From: UBA11475 sp045655805 | Lineage (GTDB): Bacteria; Bacillota; Clostridia; Christensenellales; Borkfalkiaceae | Length of the DNA: 10,515 nucleotides | Assembly (NCBI GenBank): GCA_045655805.1 | Contig: JAZOPZ010000008.1 | Coordinates: forward strand, 1 to 10,515 | Direction of reading: 5' to 3' | Part shown: one piece after another, positions 1-6,545 of the stretch | Layout: each line of letters begins with the position of its first letter | Position numbering within the stretch: the stretch's first letter is position 1 | Notes under the pieces: generated by a model | The model's database searches: none | What the model was told of the DNA's origin: nothing | Seen by the model: only the letters and a program-made list of their open reading frames with translations | Made by a program: the position numbers and the translations under genes

Positions 1-58
1 TCGAACCGCCGACCTGCTGATTACGAATCAGCTGCTCTACCGACTGAGCCATAGTAGC
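1..58 (-). tRNA. tRNA-Thr (anticodon CGU), 3' end cut off by the window edge
   Basis: Read on the minus strand, a cloverleaf is visible from the 5' end at 58. The acceptor 5' strand is GCTACTA (58-52). The D-stem is GCTC/GAGC (49-46 with 37-34) around an AGTCGGTA loop. The anticodon stem is GCTGA/TCAGC with loop TTCGTAA. The T-arm starts GGCGG TTCGA and runs off the window at position 1. The anticodon at 25-23 is CGT, which reads ACG (Thr). The 3' acceptor strand and any CCA lie outside the window, so acceptor pairing cannot be checked. This would be the minor threonine isoacceptor for the G-ending codon. Confidence 0.93.
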
Positions 59-60
59 AT

Positions 61-83
61 TTATTTACCTTAAAGGTAAATAA
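61..83 (-). other. Hairpin between the phosphodiesterase stop codon and the tRNA 5' end
   Basis: Ten perfect base pairs join 61-70 to 74-83 around a 3-base loop. The hairpin starts directly after the phosphodiesterase TAA (86-84) and ends two bases before the mature tRNA 5' end. Neither strand has a long T-run after it, so it is a poor intrinsic terminator. A tRNA leader structure or an RNase processing context is more likely (inference). Confidence 0.5.
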
Positions 84-88
84 TTATA
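83..88 (-). promoter_or_regulatory. Possible -10 box for the tRNA-Thr gene
   Basis: The minus strand reads TATAAT from 88 to 83, a perfect -10 hexamer that overlaps the phosphodiesterase stop codon. Transcription would begin near 76, inside the leader hairpin. No good -35 hexamer stands 15-18 bases upstream, so this rests on one box only. The tRNA could also be read through from the gene upstream. Confidence 0.3.
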
Positions 89-794
89 TTTCGAACCCTT
101 CATAAATAACGTTATTTACAAAAGGCTTTACTTTGTCAAAATCTTCTTTGCTAGTAAGTGTCCAAGCAAGTTTAAAAGTCTTTTTATATTTGCGTTTAAG
201 TGGATAATCTTTATAATCAACACTGACAAAGTCGGGCTTTGCTAAAAAATTAAGCGCCATTTTGGAAACGATTAACTTTTTAATGAAAGAGATTTTGCCT
301 GGGTTAGAAGTTGAAAGAACTCCTCTTATAACATTAGGGGCTTTTTTCTTAAGTTCAATAATATACCTAGGATCAAATGATTGTATAGCAAATTCGCCAT
401 CATAACCATCAAGAGCCTTCAAAACTTCGTCAACCATACCTTCGATAGGTTGTTGTTTAAGTTCGATAAGAAGTGGCGATTTGCTTTTTGCCACTGCCAA
501 AACTTCTTCAAAAGTAGGAATAGTTTCATCCGAGCCTAAAAGTCTAAAACTTTTAAGTTCATCTAAAGTGTAATCCCAAATTTTACCGTCTTGTCCCGTC
601 ATACGCACGAGTGTGGAATCGTGAAAAGATACTAACTTTTTATCTTTTGTAAGATAAAGGTCAATTTCAATAGGAATATTGCTTTCAGATGCAAGCCTAT
701 AAGCGGTCATTGAATTTTCAATAACGCCGTTGCCCCATAAACCACGATGGGCGATAGGTTTATTTGCTAACCAACTGTCAGTAGATATTCTCAT
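84..794 (-). CDS. Glycerophosphodiester phosphodiesterase (GDPD family, short form)
   Basis: The predicted 236-residue enzyme hydrolyses glycerophosphodiesters, such as deacylated phospholipids, to glycerol-3-phosphate and an alcohol. The metal and catalytic signature of the family is present: H16-R17-G18, E26-N27, E43-x-D45 and H58-D59, then the later LIELK strand. Its length matches the compact UgpQ-type enzymes, and there is no signal peptide or membrane segment, so it is probably cytoplasmic. The ATG at 794 is preferred over the in-frame ATG at 827. A GGAG ribosome site lies 8 bases before 794 (803-806), and the best -10 box (814-819) falls between the two ATGs, which would leave the upstream one untranscribed. 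The gene is divergent from lepA. Its exact substrate cannot be told from sequence. Confidence 0.9.
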   Translation of the reverse strand: MRISTDSWLANKPIAHRGLWGNGVIENSMTAYRLASESNIPIEIDLYLTKDKKLVSFHDSTLVRMTGQDGKIWDYTLDELKSFRLLGSDETIPTFEEVLAVAKSKSPLLIELKQQPIEGMVDEVLKALDGYDGEFAIQSFDPRYIIELKKKAPNVIRGVLSTSNPGKISFIKKLIVSKMALNFLAKPDFVSVDYKDYPLKRKYKKTFKLAWTLTSKEDFDKVKPFVNNVIYEGFEI

Positions 795-813
795 AAAACT
801 AACTCCGTAACGA

Positions 814-841
814 ATTATATAATACACTATTTTTTTGACAA
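814..841 (-). promoter_or_regulatory. Sigma-A-type promoter for the GDPD gene
   Basis: On the minus strand, TTGTCA (841-836) and a perfect TATAAT (819-814) are separated by 16 bases. Transcription would start near 807, immediately before the GGAG ribosome site, which gives a leader of only about 13 bases. The element forms one half of a divergent promoter region with lepA. Confidence 0.65.
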
Positions 842-908
842 TTGCAAGTAATATCGACTATTTTTCACGATAATTTATCAAAATACAAAAGTATTTATTT
901 TTAGTTGC

Positions 909-937
909 TTGCAAAAAATCGCATAATAGTTTAATAT
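909..937 (+). promoter_or_regulatory. Sigma-A-type promoter for lepA-hemW
   Basis: TTGCAA (909-914) and TAATAT (932-937) are 17 bases apart in an AT-rich stretch. The start would be near 944, with AAGGAA (955-960) as ribosome site seven bases before the lepA ATG. Several overlapping TA-rich hexamers make the exact -10 uncertain. Confidence 0.5.
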
Positions 938-967
938 ATAAGTATTGTAAATATAAGGAACTGTTTT

Positions 968-2782
968 ATGGTAAAACAAGCAGACTCAAATATTCGTAAT
1001 TTTTGCATAATAGCGCATATAGATCACGGTAAATCAACTTTGGCTGACCGTCTTATTGAAATGACTGGGCAAGTTAGTAAGCGTGATATGGAAGAACAAC
1101 TTCTAGATAATATGGATTTAGAACGCGAAAGGGGCATAACTATTAAACTTACGCCAGTTCGTATGTTTTATACTGCAAAAGACGGCAAAGAATACGTTTT
1201 TAACTTAATAGATACACCAGGGCACGTTGACTTTACTTATGAAGTTTCTCGCTCGCTCGCTGCGTGCGAAGGCGCTATACTAGTCGTTGACGCATCCCAA
1301 GGGGTAGAGGCACAAACACTTGCGAACGTATACCTTGCAATAGAAAACGACTTAACGGTTCTACCGGTTATAAATAAAATAGATTTACCATCGGCAAGAC
1401 CCGATGAGGTAAAGCGTGAAATTGAAGAAGTTATAGGTTTAGATGCTGAAAACGCGCCATTAATTTCTGCAAAAACGGGGCTTAACGTAGAAGATGTATT
1501 AGAAAGTATAGTCGCTAATATTCCAGCGCCACAAGGCGATTGTGACGAACCGTTAAAGGCGTTGATTTTTGACAGTTATTATGATAACTTTAAGGGTGTA
1601 ATTTGTTTTGTTAGAATAGCCCAAGGTAGTGTAAAAGTAGGTACTAAAATTAAAACTTTTATGTCGGATAAAACTTTTGACGTAACCGAAGTAGGTGTGT
1701 TTAGCCCTAAACTTTTTCCAAAAGACGAACTTCGCGCAGGTGAAGTAGGGTACATTGCGGCAAGTATTAAAGATATTCAAGATACCCACGTAGGTGATAC
1801 GATAACCGACTTTAATAACCCAGCAAAAGAGGCTTTGCCAGGCTATAAAGAGGCGTTGCCAGTTGTCTTCAGCGGTATTTATCCGTTAGACGGTTCTAAA
1901 TTTAACGATTTAAAAGAGGCTCTTTTAAAATTAAAGTTAAACGACGCTGCACTTGAATTTGAACCAGATAATTCACAAGCACTCGGTTTTGGTTTTAGAT
2001 GTGGTTTTTTAGGGCTTTTGCATATGGAAATTATTCAAGAGCGTATTGAAAGAGAATTTAATTTGGATATCGTTACCACAGCACCGTCCGTTTCATATAA
2101 AGTTTTTAAAACTGATGGTGAAATGCTAACAGTCAACAATCCAACTCATTTGCCTGCTGTTAGCGAAATTGAGCATATTGAAGAACCTGTCATAAAAGCA
2201 AGTATTTTTACGCCACCTGAATTTGTTGGTGCGATTATGGAACTTTGCCAGAACAAGCGTGGTATTTACGAAAATATGACTTATCTTGATAAAAGCAGGG
2301 TAGAACTCACTTATACTTTGCCACTTAACGAAATCGTCTATGACTTTTTCGATACTTTAAAATCTCGTACTCGTGGTTACGCATCTTTCGATTACGAAAT
2401 TTCAGGTTATCAAACTAGTAAACTCGTAAAACTTGACATGATGCTCAACGGCGAAATTTGTGATGCATTGAGTTCAATAGTGCATCAAGATAAGGCTTAC
2501 GAGCGTGGTCGCGCTATGGCTGAAAGGCTGAAAGAGGCTATCCCACGTCAAATGTTCGAAGTTCCGGTGCAGGCTTGTATCGGTGGCAAAATCATTGCTC
2601 GTGAAACAGTTAAAGCGTATCGTAAAGACGTTTTGGCAAAGTGTTATGGTGGCGACGTTACTAGAAAGAAGAAACTTTTAGAAAAGCAAAAAGAAGGCAA
2701 AAAGAAGATGCGTCAATTCGGTTCGGTTGAAATCCCAAGCGAAGCGTTTATCAGTATCTTAAAAACCGACACAGACAATTAG
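968..2782 (+). CDS. lepA: Elongation factor 4 (LepA), ribosome-associated translational GTPase
   Basis: EF4/LepA binds the ribosome and is linked to 30S biogenesis and to back-translocation under ionic stress. The 604-residue length is typical. All G motifs are intact: P-loop AHIDHGKST (16-24), the RERGITI switch-I segment, DTPGH (82-86) with the catalytic His, NKID (136-139) and SAK (167-169). The beta-barrel, the EF-G-like domains (FGFRCGFLGLLHME segment) and the basic LepA-specific C-terminal domain (RKKKLLEKQKEGKKKMR) follow in order. The start at 968 is supported by AAGGAA seven bases upstream. hemW follows on the same strand, a common adjacency in Firmicutes. Confidence 0.98.
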   Translation: MVKQADSNIRNFCIIAHIDHGKSTLADRLIEMTGQVSKRDMEEQLLDNMDLERERGITIKLTPVRMFYTAKDGKEYVFNLIDTPGHVDFTYEVSRSLAACEGAILVVDASQGVEAQTLANVYLAIENDLTVLPVINKIDLPSARPDEVKREIEEVIGLDAENAPLISAKTGLNVEDVLESIVANIPAPQGDCDEPLKALIFDSYYDNFKGVICFVRIAQGSVKVGTKIKTFMSDKTFDVTEVGVFSPKLFPKDELRAGEVGYIAASIKDIQDTHVGDTITDFNNPAKEALPGYKEALPVVFSGIYPLDGSKFNDLKEALLKLKLNDAALEFEPDNSQALGFGFRCGFLGLLHMEIIQERIEREFNLDIVTTAPSVSYKVFKTDGEMLTVNNPTHLPAVSEIEHIEEPVIKASIFTPPEFVGAIMELCQNKRGIYENMTYLDKSRVELTYTLPLNEIVYDFFDTLKSRTRGYASFDYEISGYQTSKLVKLDMMLNGEICDALSSIVHQDKAYERGRAMAERLKEAIPRQMFEVPVQACIGGKIIARETVKAYRKDVLAKCYGGDVTRKKKLLEKQKEGKKKMRQFGSVEIPSEAFISILKTDTDN

Positions 2783-2823
2783 TGGTTAATTTTCGTAATA
2801 CCGTTTGGTGTGAAAATTGACCA
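2783..2823 (+). other. Long intercistronic hairpin between lepA and hemW
   Basis: A 12-pair stem, with one G-U pair, joins 2783-2794 to 2812-2823. Inside it, 2798-2802 pairs with 2807-2811 around a GTTT loop after a 3-base bulge. The structure fills the gap from the lepA stop codon to just before the hemW ribosome site (AAGGGAG, 2826-2832). No T-run follows, so it is not a standard terminator. It may stabilise or process the mRNA, or tune hemW translation (inference). Confidence 0.6.
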
Positions 2824-2837
2824 ATAAGGGAGTAAAA

Positions 2838-3950
2838 ATGGCAGGTATTTATATACACGTTCCTTTTTGCAAGCAAAAGTGCACTTATTGCGATTTTGCC
2901 TCTTATCCTAAAGAAACGGGAAAGATGGAGGCTTATTTTGCTTGTTTATATCGCGAAATTAAAGGGCGCGCATCAATTTGCGAAGATATAATTTTTGATA
3001 CGATATATTTTGGTGGGGGGACTCCGTCACTCGCTCCTGCAAACTATATTAGTGGGGCGCTTAAGCAAATTAGAAAGTATTTTAAACTTACCGATAATCC
3101 AGAAATTACTATCGAAATTAACCCAGGCACTATTGATGAAAGTAAGGTTGTCGAATACAAGAAGGCAGGCATTAATAGGTTCAGTATCGGTTTACAAACG
3201 GGTTTTAATGAGCAGTTAAAAAGGTTAAATCGTATTCATACGGCACTTGATTTTTTAAATTGTACTAAACTTTTAAATGGCGAAAACATATCGGCAGACG
3301 TTTTAATCGGCTTACATGAGCAAACTTACGACCACGTAAAAAGGACTATTGATTTAGCAGTAGTTGCAGGGGCAAATCATATTTCGATGTATGCTTTAAC
3401 GCCTGAAGAAGGTACGCCGATTTATACTGATTATCTAAACGGTGAACTTTTGTCAGGTGATGAAGTTGCTGATATCTACGAACAAGCAGTAGTATATCTT
3501 AAAGAATTAGGCTTTAATCGGTACGAGGTTTCAAACTTTGCAAAGACTGGTTTTGAGTCGAAACATAATATAAATTATTGGGAGCGTGGCGAATATATCG
3601 GTGTAGGTGTTTCTGCGTCTTCACTTATAAAGGGTAGAAGATTTACCAACACTTTCAGTATAAATGAATATATAAACTGCGTAGTAGCAAATAAAACACC
3701 AGAAATTTCTAGCGAAGTTTTAACTACTGAAGATGAAATGTTTGAGACGGTTATGTTAGGTCTTCGTATGGAAAACGGTTTTTCGATTGAAGAATTTAAT
3801 AAAAAGTTTGGAGTAGACTTTTTTGAGTATTATAAATATTCTTTATCCAAAAATGAAGAATATCTTACCGTTGAAAATGGTAGACTAAAAGTCAAGCCCG
3901 AGTATATGTACGTAGAAAACGGAATAATAGTAGATTTTATGAAAGATTAA
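2838..3950 (+). CDS. hemW: Heme chaperone HemW (radical-SAM, formerly called HemN-like)
   Basis: HemW is a radical-SAM-fold protein that binds heme and delivers it to respiratory enzymes. It is not the coproporphyrinogen oxidase HemN, with which it is often confused. The 370-residue protein has the cluster motif C11-x3-C15-x2-C18, the SAM-binding GGGTPS (59-64), a conserved EINPGT segment and the HNxxYW motif (H243-W248) characteristic of HemW. The ATG at 2838 follows a strong AAGGGAG by five bases. An in-frame TTG at 2817 lies inside the intercistronic hairpin and has no ribosome site, so it is rejected. The gene is probably co-transcribed with lepA. Confidence 0.95.
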   Translation: MAGIYIHVPFCKQKCTYCDFASYPKETGKMEAYFACLYREIKGRASICEDIIFDTIYFGGGTPSLAPANYISGALKQIRKYFKLTDNPEITIEINPGTIDESKVVEYKKAGINRFSIGLQTGFNEQLKRLNRIHTALDFLNCTKLLNGENISADVLIGLHEQTYDHVKRTIDLAVVAGANHISMYALTPEEGTPIYTDYLNGELLSGDEVADIYEQAVVYLKELGFNRYEVSNFAKTGFESKHNINYWERGEYIGVGVSASSLIKGRRFTNTFSINEYINCVVANKTPEISSEVLTTEDEMFETVMLGLRMENGFSIEEFNKKFGVDFFEYYKYSLSKNEEYLTVENGRLKVKPEYMYVENGIIVDFMKD

Positions 3951-3955
3951 AAAAG

Positions 3956-4009
3956 GTCGTAATAACCGACAAAACAACGGTTATTACGGCATTTTTTCTT
4001 TTTCTTTTA
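3956..4009 (+). terminator. Strong intrinsic terminator after hemW
   Basis: An 11-base perfect inverted repeat (3958-3968 with 3978-3988) is extended to 13 pairs by T-G and G-C at its foot, with a 9-base loop. A T-rich tract follows (3992-4009, T6 C T5 C T4). It begins five bases after the hemW stop and closes the lepA-hemW unit. Confidence 0.93.
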
Positions 4010-4035
4010 TTTATGATTTTAGTTAAAGTTACCTT

Positions 4036-4815
4036 ATGGTAGTTTACGCTGAATACGTTTTTTTAAACAACTTTATAATCGATTATTTATTGCTTAAAGC
4101 AAGTGTGAGTGTGTCTGGTGGACAAAGTTCTATAAAAAGACTTATATGTTGCTCGATAATCGGCGCTATATTTGCGACTGCATTACCGTTTTTGCAGGTA
4201 TTAAAAGGCGTAACTGTTATAAAAATATTAGTTGGTATAATATTAGGTTTTTTGTCTTGTAAACAGTATAGAATTAAAAATTCATTACTAACAATAAGTT
4301 GTTTATTTGCCATAACTTTTTTTACAGTAGGGGTATATTTGTGCCTTTCTTCTATATTTTCAATAAAAAGATTTTCCGTCGGTTTAAGTCTAATTGCTGT
4401 TATTCCAGTTATGCTAGTAGTTTTTTTTATTAAAGAGTATTCGATAAAAATTAAAGAAAAGCAGAGATTTTTATCCTTAGTTTATGATTGCGAAATTATA
4501 GTAAATAAGGTTAGCATTATAACCAAAGGTTTTTTAGATACGGGAAACAGAGTTTATCTTAATAGAACACCTGTTGTTTTGTGTGGTAAAAAAATATCAG
4601 AAAAACTTTCTATGGTCTTAAATGATAGTGATACGTATGCATTAAACTTGACCACTTTTAATGGACAAAGGCAAATAAAAGCGTTAAAAAATGCTGAAGT
4701 TAAGATATATTTTAGTGACAGTTGGCATAGTTATAAAAAGGTGGCTGTGGGGTTGTCCGATAGAAATATAGACTACGGAATAATTTTACATAACGATTTG
4801 TTTTTGGGGGAATAA
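4036..4815 (+). CDS. spoIIGA: Sigma-E processing protease SpoIIGA
   Basis: SpoIIGA is the membrane-embedded aspartic protease at the sporulation septum that removes the pro-sequence of sigma-E in the mother cell, upon signalling by SpoIIR from the forespore. The N-terminal half shows about five hydrophobic segments (roughly residues 5-22, 36-55, 60-75, 83-106 and 115-133). The soluble half carries the catalytic DTGN at D168-N171 (FLDTGNRVY). The protein is 259 residues against about 309 in Bacillus subtilis. The end still aligns (DYGIILH against DAIIHP), so the loss is in loops of the protease domain. An in-frame stop at 4024-4026 fixes ATG 4036 as the first possible start. Its ribosome site is poor (AAAG only). 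sigE follows two bases after its stop. Confidence 0.92.
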   Translation: MVVYAEYVFLNNFIIDYLLLKASVSVSGGQSSIKRLICCSIIGAIFATALPFLQVLKGVTVIKILVGIILGFLSCKQYRIKNSLLTISCLFAITFFTVGVYLCLSSIFSIKRFSVGLSLIAVIPVMLVVFFIKEYSIKIKEKQRFLSLVYDCEIIVNKVSIITKGFLDTGNRVYLNRTPVVLCGKKISEKLSMVLNDSDTYALNLTTFNGQRQIKALKNAEVKIYFSDSWHSYKKVAVGLSDRNIDYGIILHNDLFLGE

Positions 4816-4817
4816 GT

Positions 4818-5528
4818 ATGCTAGAAAATATGTTCTACGCCGTTAAAAAGTTTTTTGCAAAATTTGGTTTGTATGAAAATAATTTTGATTTTGTTGGAAC
4901 GGGGGAGGCTCTGCCTGAACCTTTTTCGCCGGAAGAAGAACTCGTTATGCTCACTAGACTTTCAAACGGAGACGAAACGGTAAAAGATGCTTTAGTTGAA
5001 CATAATTTAAGATTAGTCGTATACATAGCGCGCAAGTTCGAAAACACTTCTGTCGACCTTGATGATTTAATTTCTATCGGAGCAATCGGACTAATTAAAG
5101 CGGTAAGGTCTTTTAAGATTGATAAAAAAATAAAACTTGCAACCTATGCTTCTCGATGTATTGAAAATGAAATTTTAATGCACTTAAGGCGAACGGCAAA
5201 ATTAAAGGCTGAAGTTTCTTTTGACGAGCCATTATCTGCCGATTTTGAGGGTAACGAACTTTTACTATCCGACGTTATGGGTACCGACGAAGATATGGTT
5301 TACAAAACTCTTGAAGAAAAACAGGAAAAGGCTATGCTTAAAAGCGCAATAGATAAACTGCCGTCAAGGGAAAAGAATATAATTGAACTGCGATACGGTT
5401 TAGGCGGAAAAGACGAACTAACACAAAAAGAAGTTGCTGACCTGTTGGGTATTTCGCAAAGTTATATTTCTAGATTAGAGAAGAAAATTTTAGGAAAATT
5501 ACGCAAAGATTTGTCAAAACTCATTTAA
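4818..5528 (+). CDS. sigE: RNA polymerase sporulation sigma factor sigma-E (pro-protein)
   Basis: Sigma-E directs early mother-cell transcription. The 236 residues align almost end to end with the Bacillus factor. They include EALPxP after the pro-region, NLRLVVYIARKFEN (region 2.1), DLISIGAIGLIKAV and KIKLATYASRCIENEILM (regions 2.2-2.4), VSFDEPL, and the region 4 helix-turn-helix with GISQSYISRLEKK. Residues 1-24 or so form an amphipathic lysine- and phenylalanine-rich pro-sequence. By alignment, cleavage by SpoIIGA falls near D24-F25-V26. The ribosome site GGGGG (4806-4810) lies inside the end of spoIIGA, which suggests translational coupling. This is the second gene of the spoIIG operon. 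Confidence 0.97.
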   Translation: MLENMFYAVKKFFAKFGLYENNFDFVGTGEALPEPFSPEEELVMLTRLSNGDETVKDALVEHNLRLVVYIARKFENTSVDLDDLISIGAIGLIKAVRSFKIDKKIKLATYASRCIENEILMHLRRTAKLKAEVSFDEPLSADFEGNELLLSDVMGTDEDMVYKTLEEKQEKAMLKSAIDKLPSREKNIIELRYGLGGKDELTQKEVADLLGISQSYISRLEKKILGKLRKDLSKLI

Positions 5529-5532
5529 TATC

Positions 5533-5561
5533 GTATAAAAATTTTTAAACGGAGCAAACTT
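5533..5561 (+). promoter_or_regulatory. Candidate sigma-F-type promoter for sigG
   Basis: GTATA (5533-5537) fits the -35 of the forespore sigma factors (GYATA). After 14 bases, GAGCAAACTT (5552-5561) matches eight of ten positions of the sigma-F -10 pattern GGNRANAMTW. The position suits a start near 5568, just before the AGGAGGT of sigG. In Bacillus subtilis sigG is transcribed by sigma-F, so the match is in the expected place. The spacer is a base shorter than usual. Confidence 0.4.
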
Positions 5562-5591
5562 GTATTACCTGCTTACATAGGAGGTAGTACC

Positions 5592-6359
5592 GTGAAAAAA
5601 GTTACTCTAACAGGAGTTGATGTCAGTGCTTTACCAAGATTAAAGCGAGCCGAAAGCGATGATTTGTTAAAATCAATAAAAGCAGGGGATTTGCAAGCGA
5701 AAAATTTATTTATAACTTCAAATATGAGGTTGGTTTTATCGGTTATAAAAAGATTTCCAAATGCAAAGTGTTCAGCCGACGATATGTTTCAATCAGGTTG
5801 CATAGGATTAATAAAGGCTGTTGATAATTTTGATTTATCAGTAGGTGTGGCATTTTCTACTTACGCCGTGCCAATGATAATAGGCGAAATTAAGCGTTTT
5901 TTAAGAAGTTCAAATTCGTTACGCGTACCAAGAAGTATTAGAGATACTGCTTATCGGGCGCTTAAAACTCGTGAAGAAATCGAGGCTCGTGATGAAGATG
6001 CTTGCGTAGAAAAAATTGCCGAACAAATGGGCGTTGCCGTTTCCGACGTTACTTATGCGCTAGATTCACTTGCCGATACCGTTTCTTTGTATGAGCCTGT
6101 GTATAATAACGACGGTGATACGTTGCTTTTAATGGACCAACTCACCGAAGGCGACGTTCAAGAGGATGATGCAATCAAAAATATTGATTTAAGAAATGCT
6201 CTTAATTTATTGCCTGAAAGGGAACGCAAAATCGTTACACTAAGATATTATTTGGGTAAAACTCAAACGGAAATTTCCAAGGAAGTAGGCATATCTCAAG
6301 CACAGGTAAGTCGTTTAGAAAAAAATGCTCTAAAGTCAATGAAAAAATATTTAGCATAA
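5592..6359 (+). CDS. sigG: RNA polymerase sporulation sigma factor sigma-G
   Basis: Sigma-G drives late forespore transcription, including spore coat-protective and germination genes. The 255-residue protein has the sigma-G hallmarks: GVDxSxLPxLK at the N-terminus, NMRLVLSVIKRF (region 2.1), DDMFQSGCIGLIKAVDNFDL, FSTYAVPMIIGEIKRFLR (region 2.4), RVPRSIRDTAY (region 3), SLYEPVYNNDGD, and the region 4 helix-turn-helix GISQAQVSRLEK. There is no pro-sequence, as expected. The start is a GTG at 5592, fixed by a full AGGAGGT (5579-5585) six bases upstream. It may be expressed both by read-through from spoIIG and from its own promoter. The residue aligned with Asn45 of the Bacillus protein is Thr42. 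Confidence 0.97.
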   Translation: MKKVTLTGVDVSALPRLKRAESDDLLKSIKAGDLQAKNLFITSNMRLVLSVIKRFPNAKCSADDMFQSGCIGLIKAVDNFDLSVGVAFSTYAVPMIIGEIKRFLRSSNSLRVPRSIRDTAYRALKTREEIEARDEDACVEKIAEQMGVAVSDVTYALDSLADTVSLYEPVYNNDGDTLLLMDQLTEGDVQEDDAIKNIDLRNALNLLPERERKIVTLRYYLGKTQTEISKEVGISQAQVSRLEKNALKSMKKYLA

Positions 6360-6360
6360 A

Positions 6361-6382
6361 AAAAGCCCCTGATGGGGCTTTT
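6361..6382. terminator. Bidirectional terminator after sigG
   Basis: Nine pairs (6361-6369 with 6374-6382) enclose a TGAT loop. The core is GCCCC/GGGGC. It starts right after the sigG stop, with T4 on the plus strand and a longer T-run (T7) on the minus strand. It would have ended both sigG and the opposing glycosidase gene, whose remnant stop codon is five bases away. Confidence 0.9.
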
Positions 6383-6386
6383 ATGA

Positions 6387-6545
6387 TTAAGCATCAATAC
6401 CTTTATACCAAGGAAGAAAGTCTTTGTTAAATTCAAACATTTCTTCAACCATTTATTTAATTTCGTCAAGTGAAAGAACTGCTGAAGTTAATGGGTCGAA
6501 AGCAATAGTCCAAAAGACCTTTTTTGCATCGTGATCCAATTCTTC
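6387..6545 (-). pseudogene. 3' remnant of a family-4 glycosyl hydrolase gene (alpha-glucosidase/galactosidase type)
   Basis: On the minus strand one frame from about 6545 down to the stop at 6389-6387 encodes a conserved-looking protein end: AIEELDHDAKKVFW, TIAFDPLTSAVLSLDEIK, then MVEEMFEFNKDFLPW and YKGIDA. The DPLTSAV-LSLDEI-MVEEM-LP pattern is, from memory, the C-terminus of NAD-dependent GH4 sugar hydrolases. An in-frame TAA (6455-6453) interrupts it between DEIK and MVEEM, and the N-terminal 85-90 per cent is absent. It is therefore a dead fragment. The family call rests on a short tail and has not been checked by search. The right boundary merges with the AraC remnant. Confidence 0.55.

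Noticed and set aside
61..83. Terminator between the phosphodiesterase gene and the tRNA
   Set aside because: The hairpin has no following T-run on either strand, and the tRNA gene starts two bases later.
1553..1789. Minus-strand open frame of 78 codons inside lepA
   Set aside because: It is fully within conserved lepA codons, and its product resembles no family I recognise.
2817..2837. Upstream TTG start for hemW
   Set aside because: The TTG is buried in the intercistronic hairpin arm and has no ribosome site; ATG 2838 has AAGGGAG at a good distance and fits the family N-terminus.
2995..3219. Plus-strand open frame of 74 codons inside hemW
   Set aside because: It is an out-of-frame shadow of the conserved radical-SAM core with no support of its own.
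3965..3971. Possible Spo0A box (TGTCGGT on the minus strand) upstream of spoIIGA
   Set aside because: It matches only five of seven positions, is part of the hemW terminator stem, and no second box is seen.
4083..4313. Minus-strand open frame opposite spoIIGA
   Set aside because: It lies antisense to the membrane segments of spoIIGA; its hydrophobic pattern is a by-product of that coding.
4835..5047. Minus-strand open frame opposite the sigE 5' region
   Set aside because: It overlaps the strongly conserved pro-region and region 2 of sigma-E and has no recognisable product.
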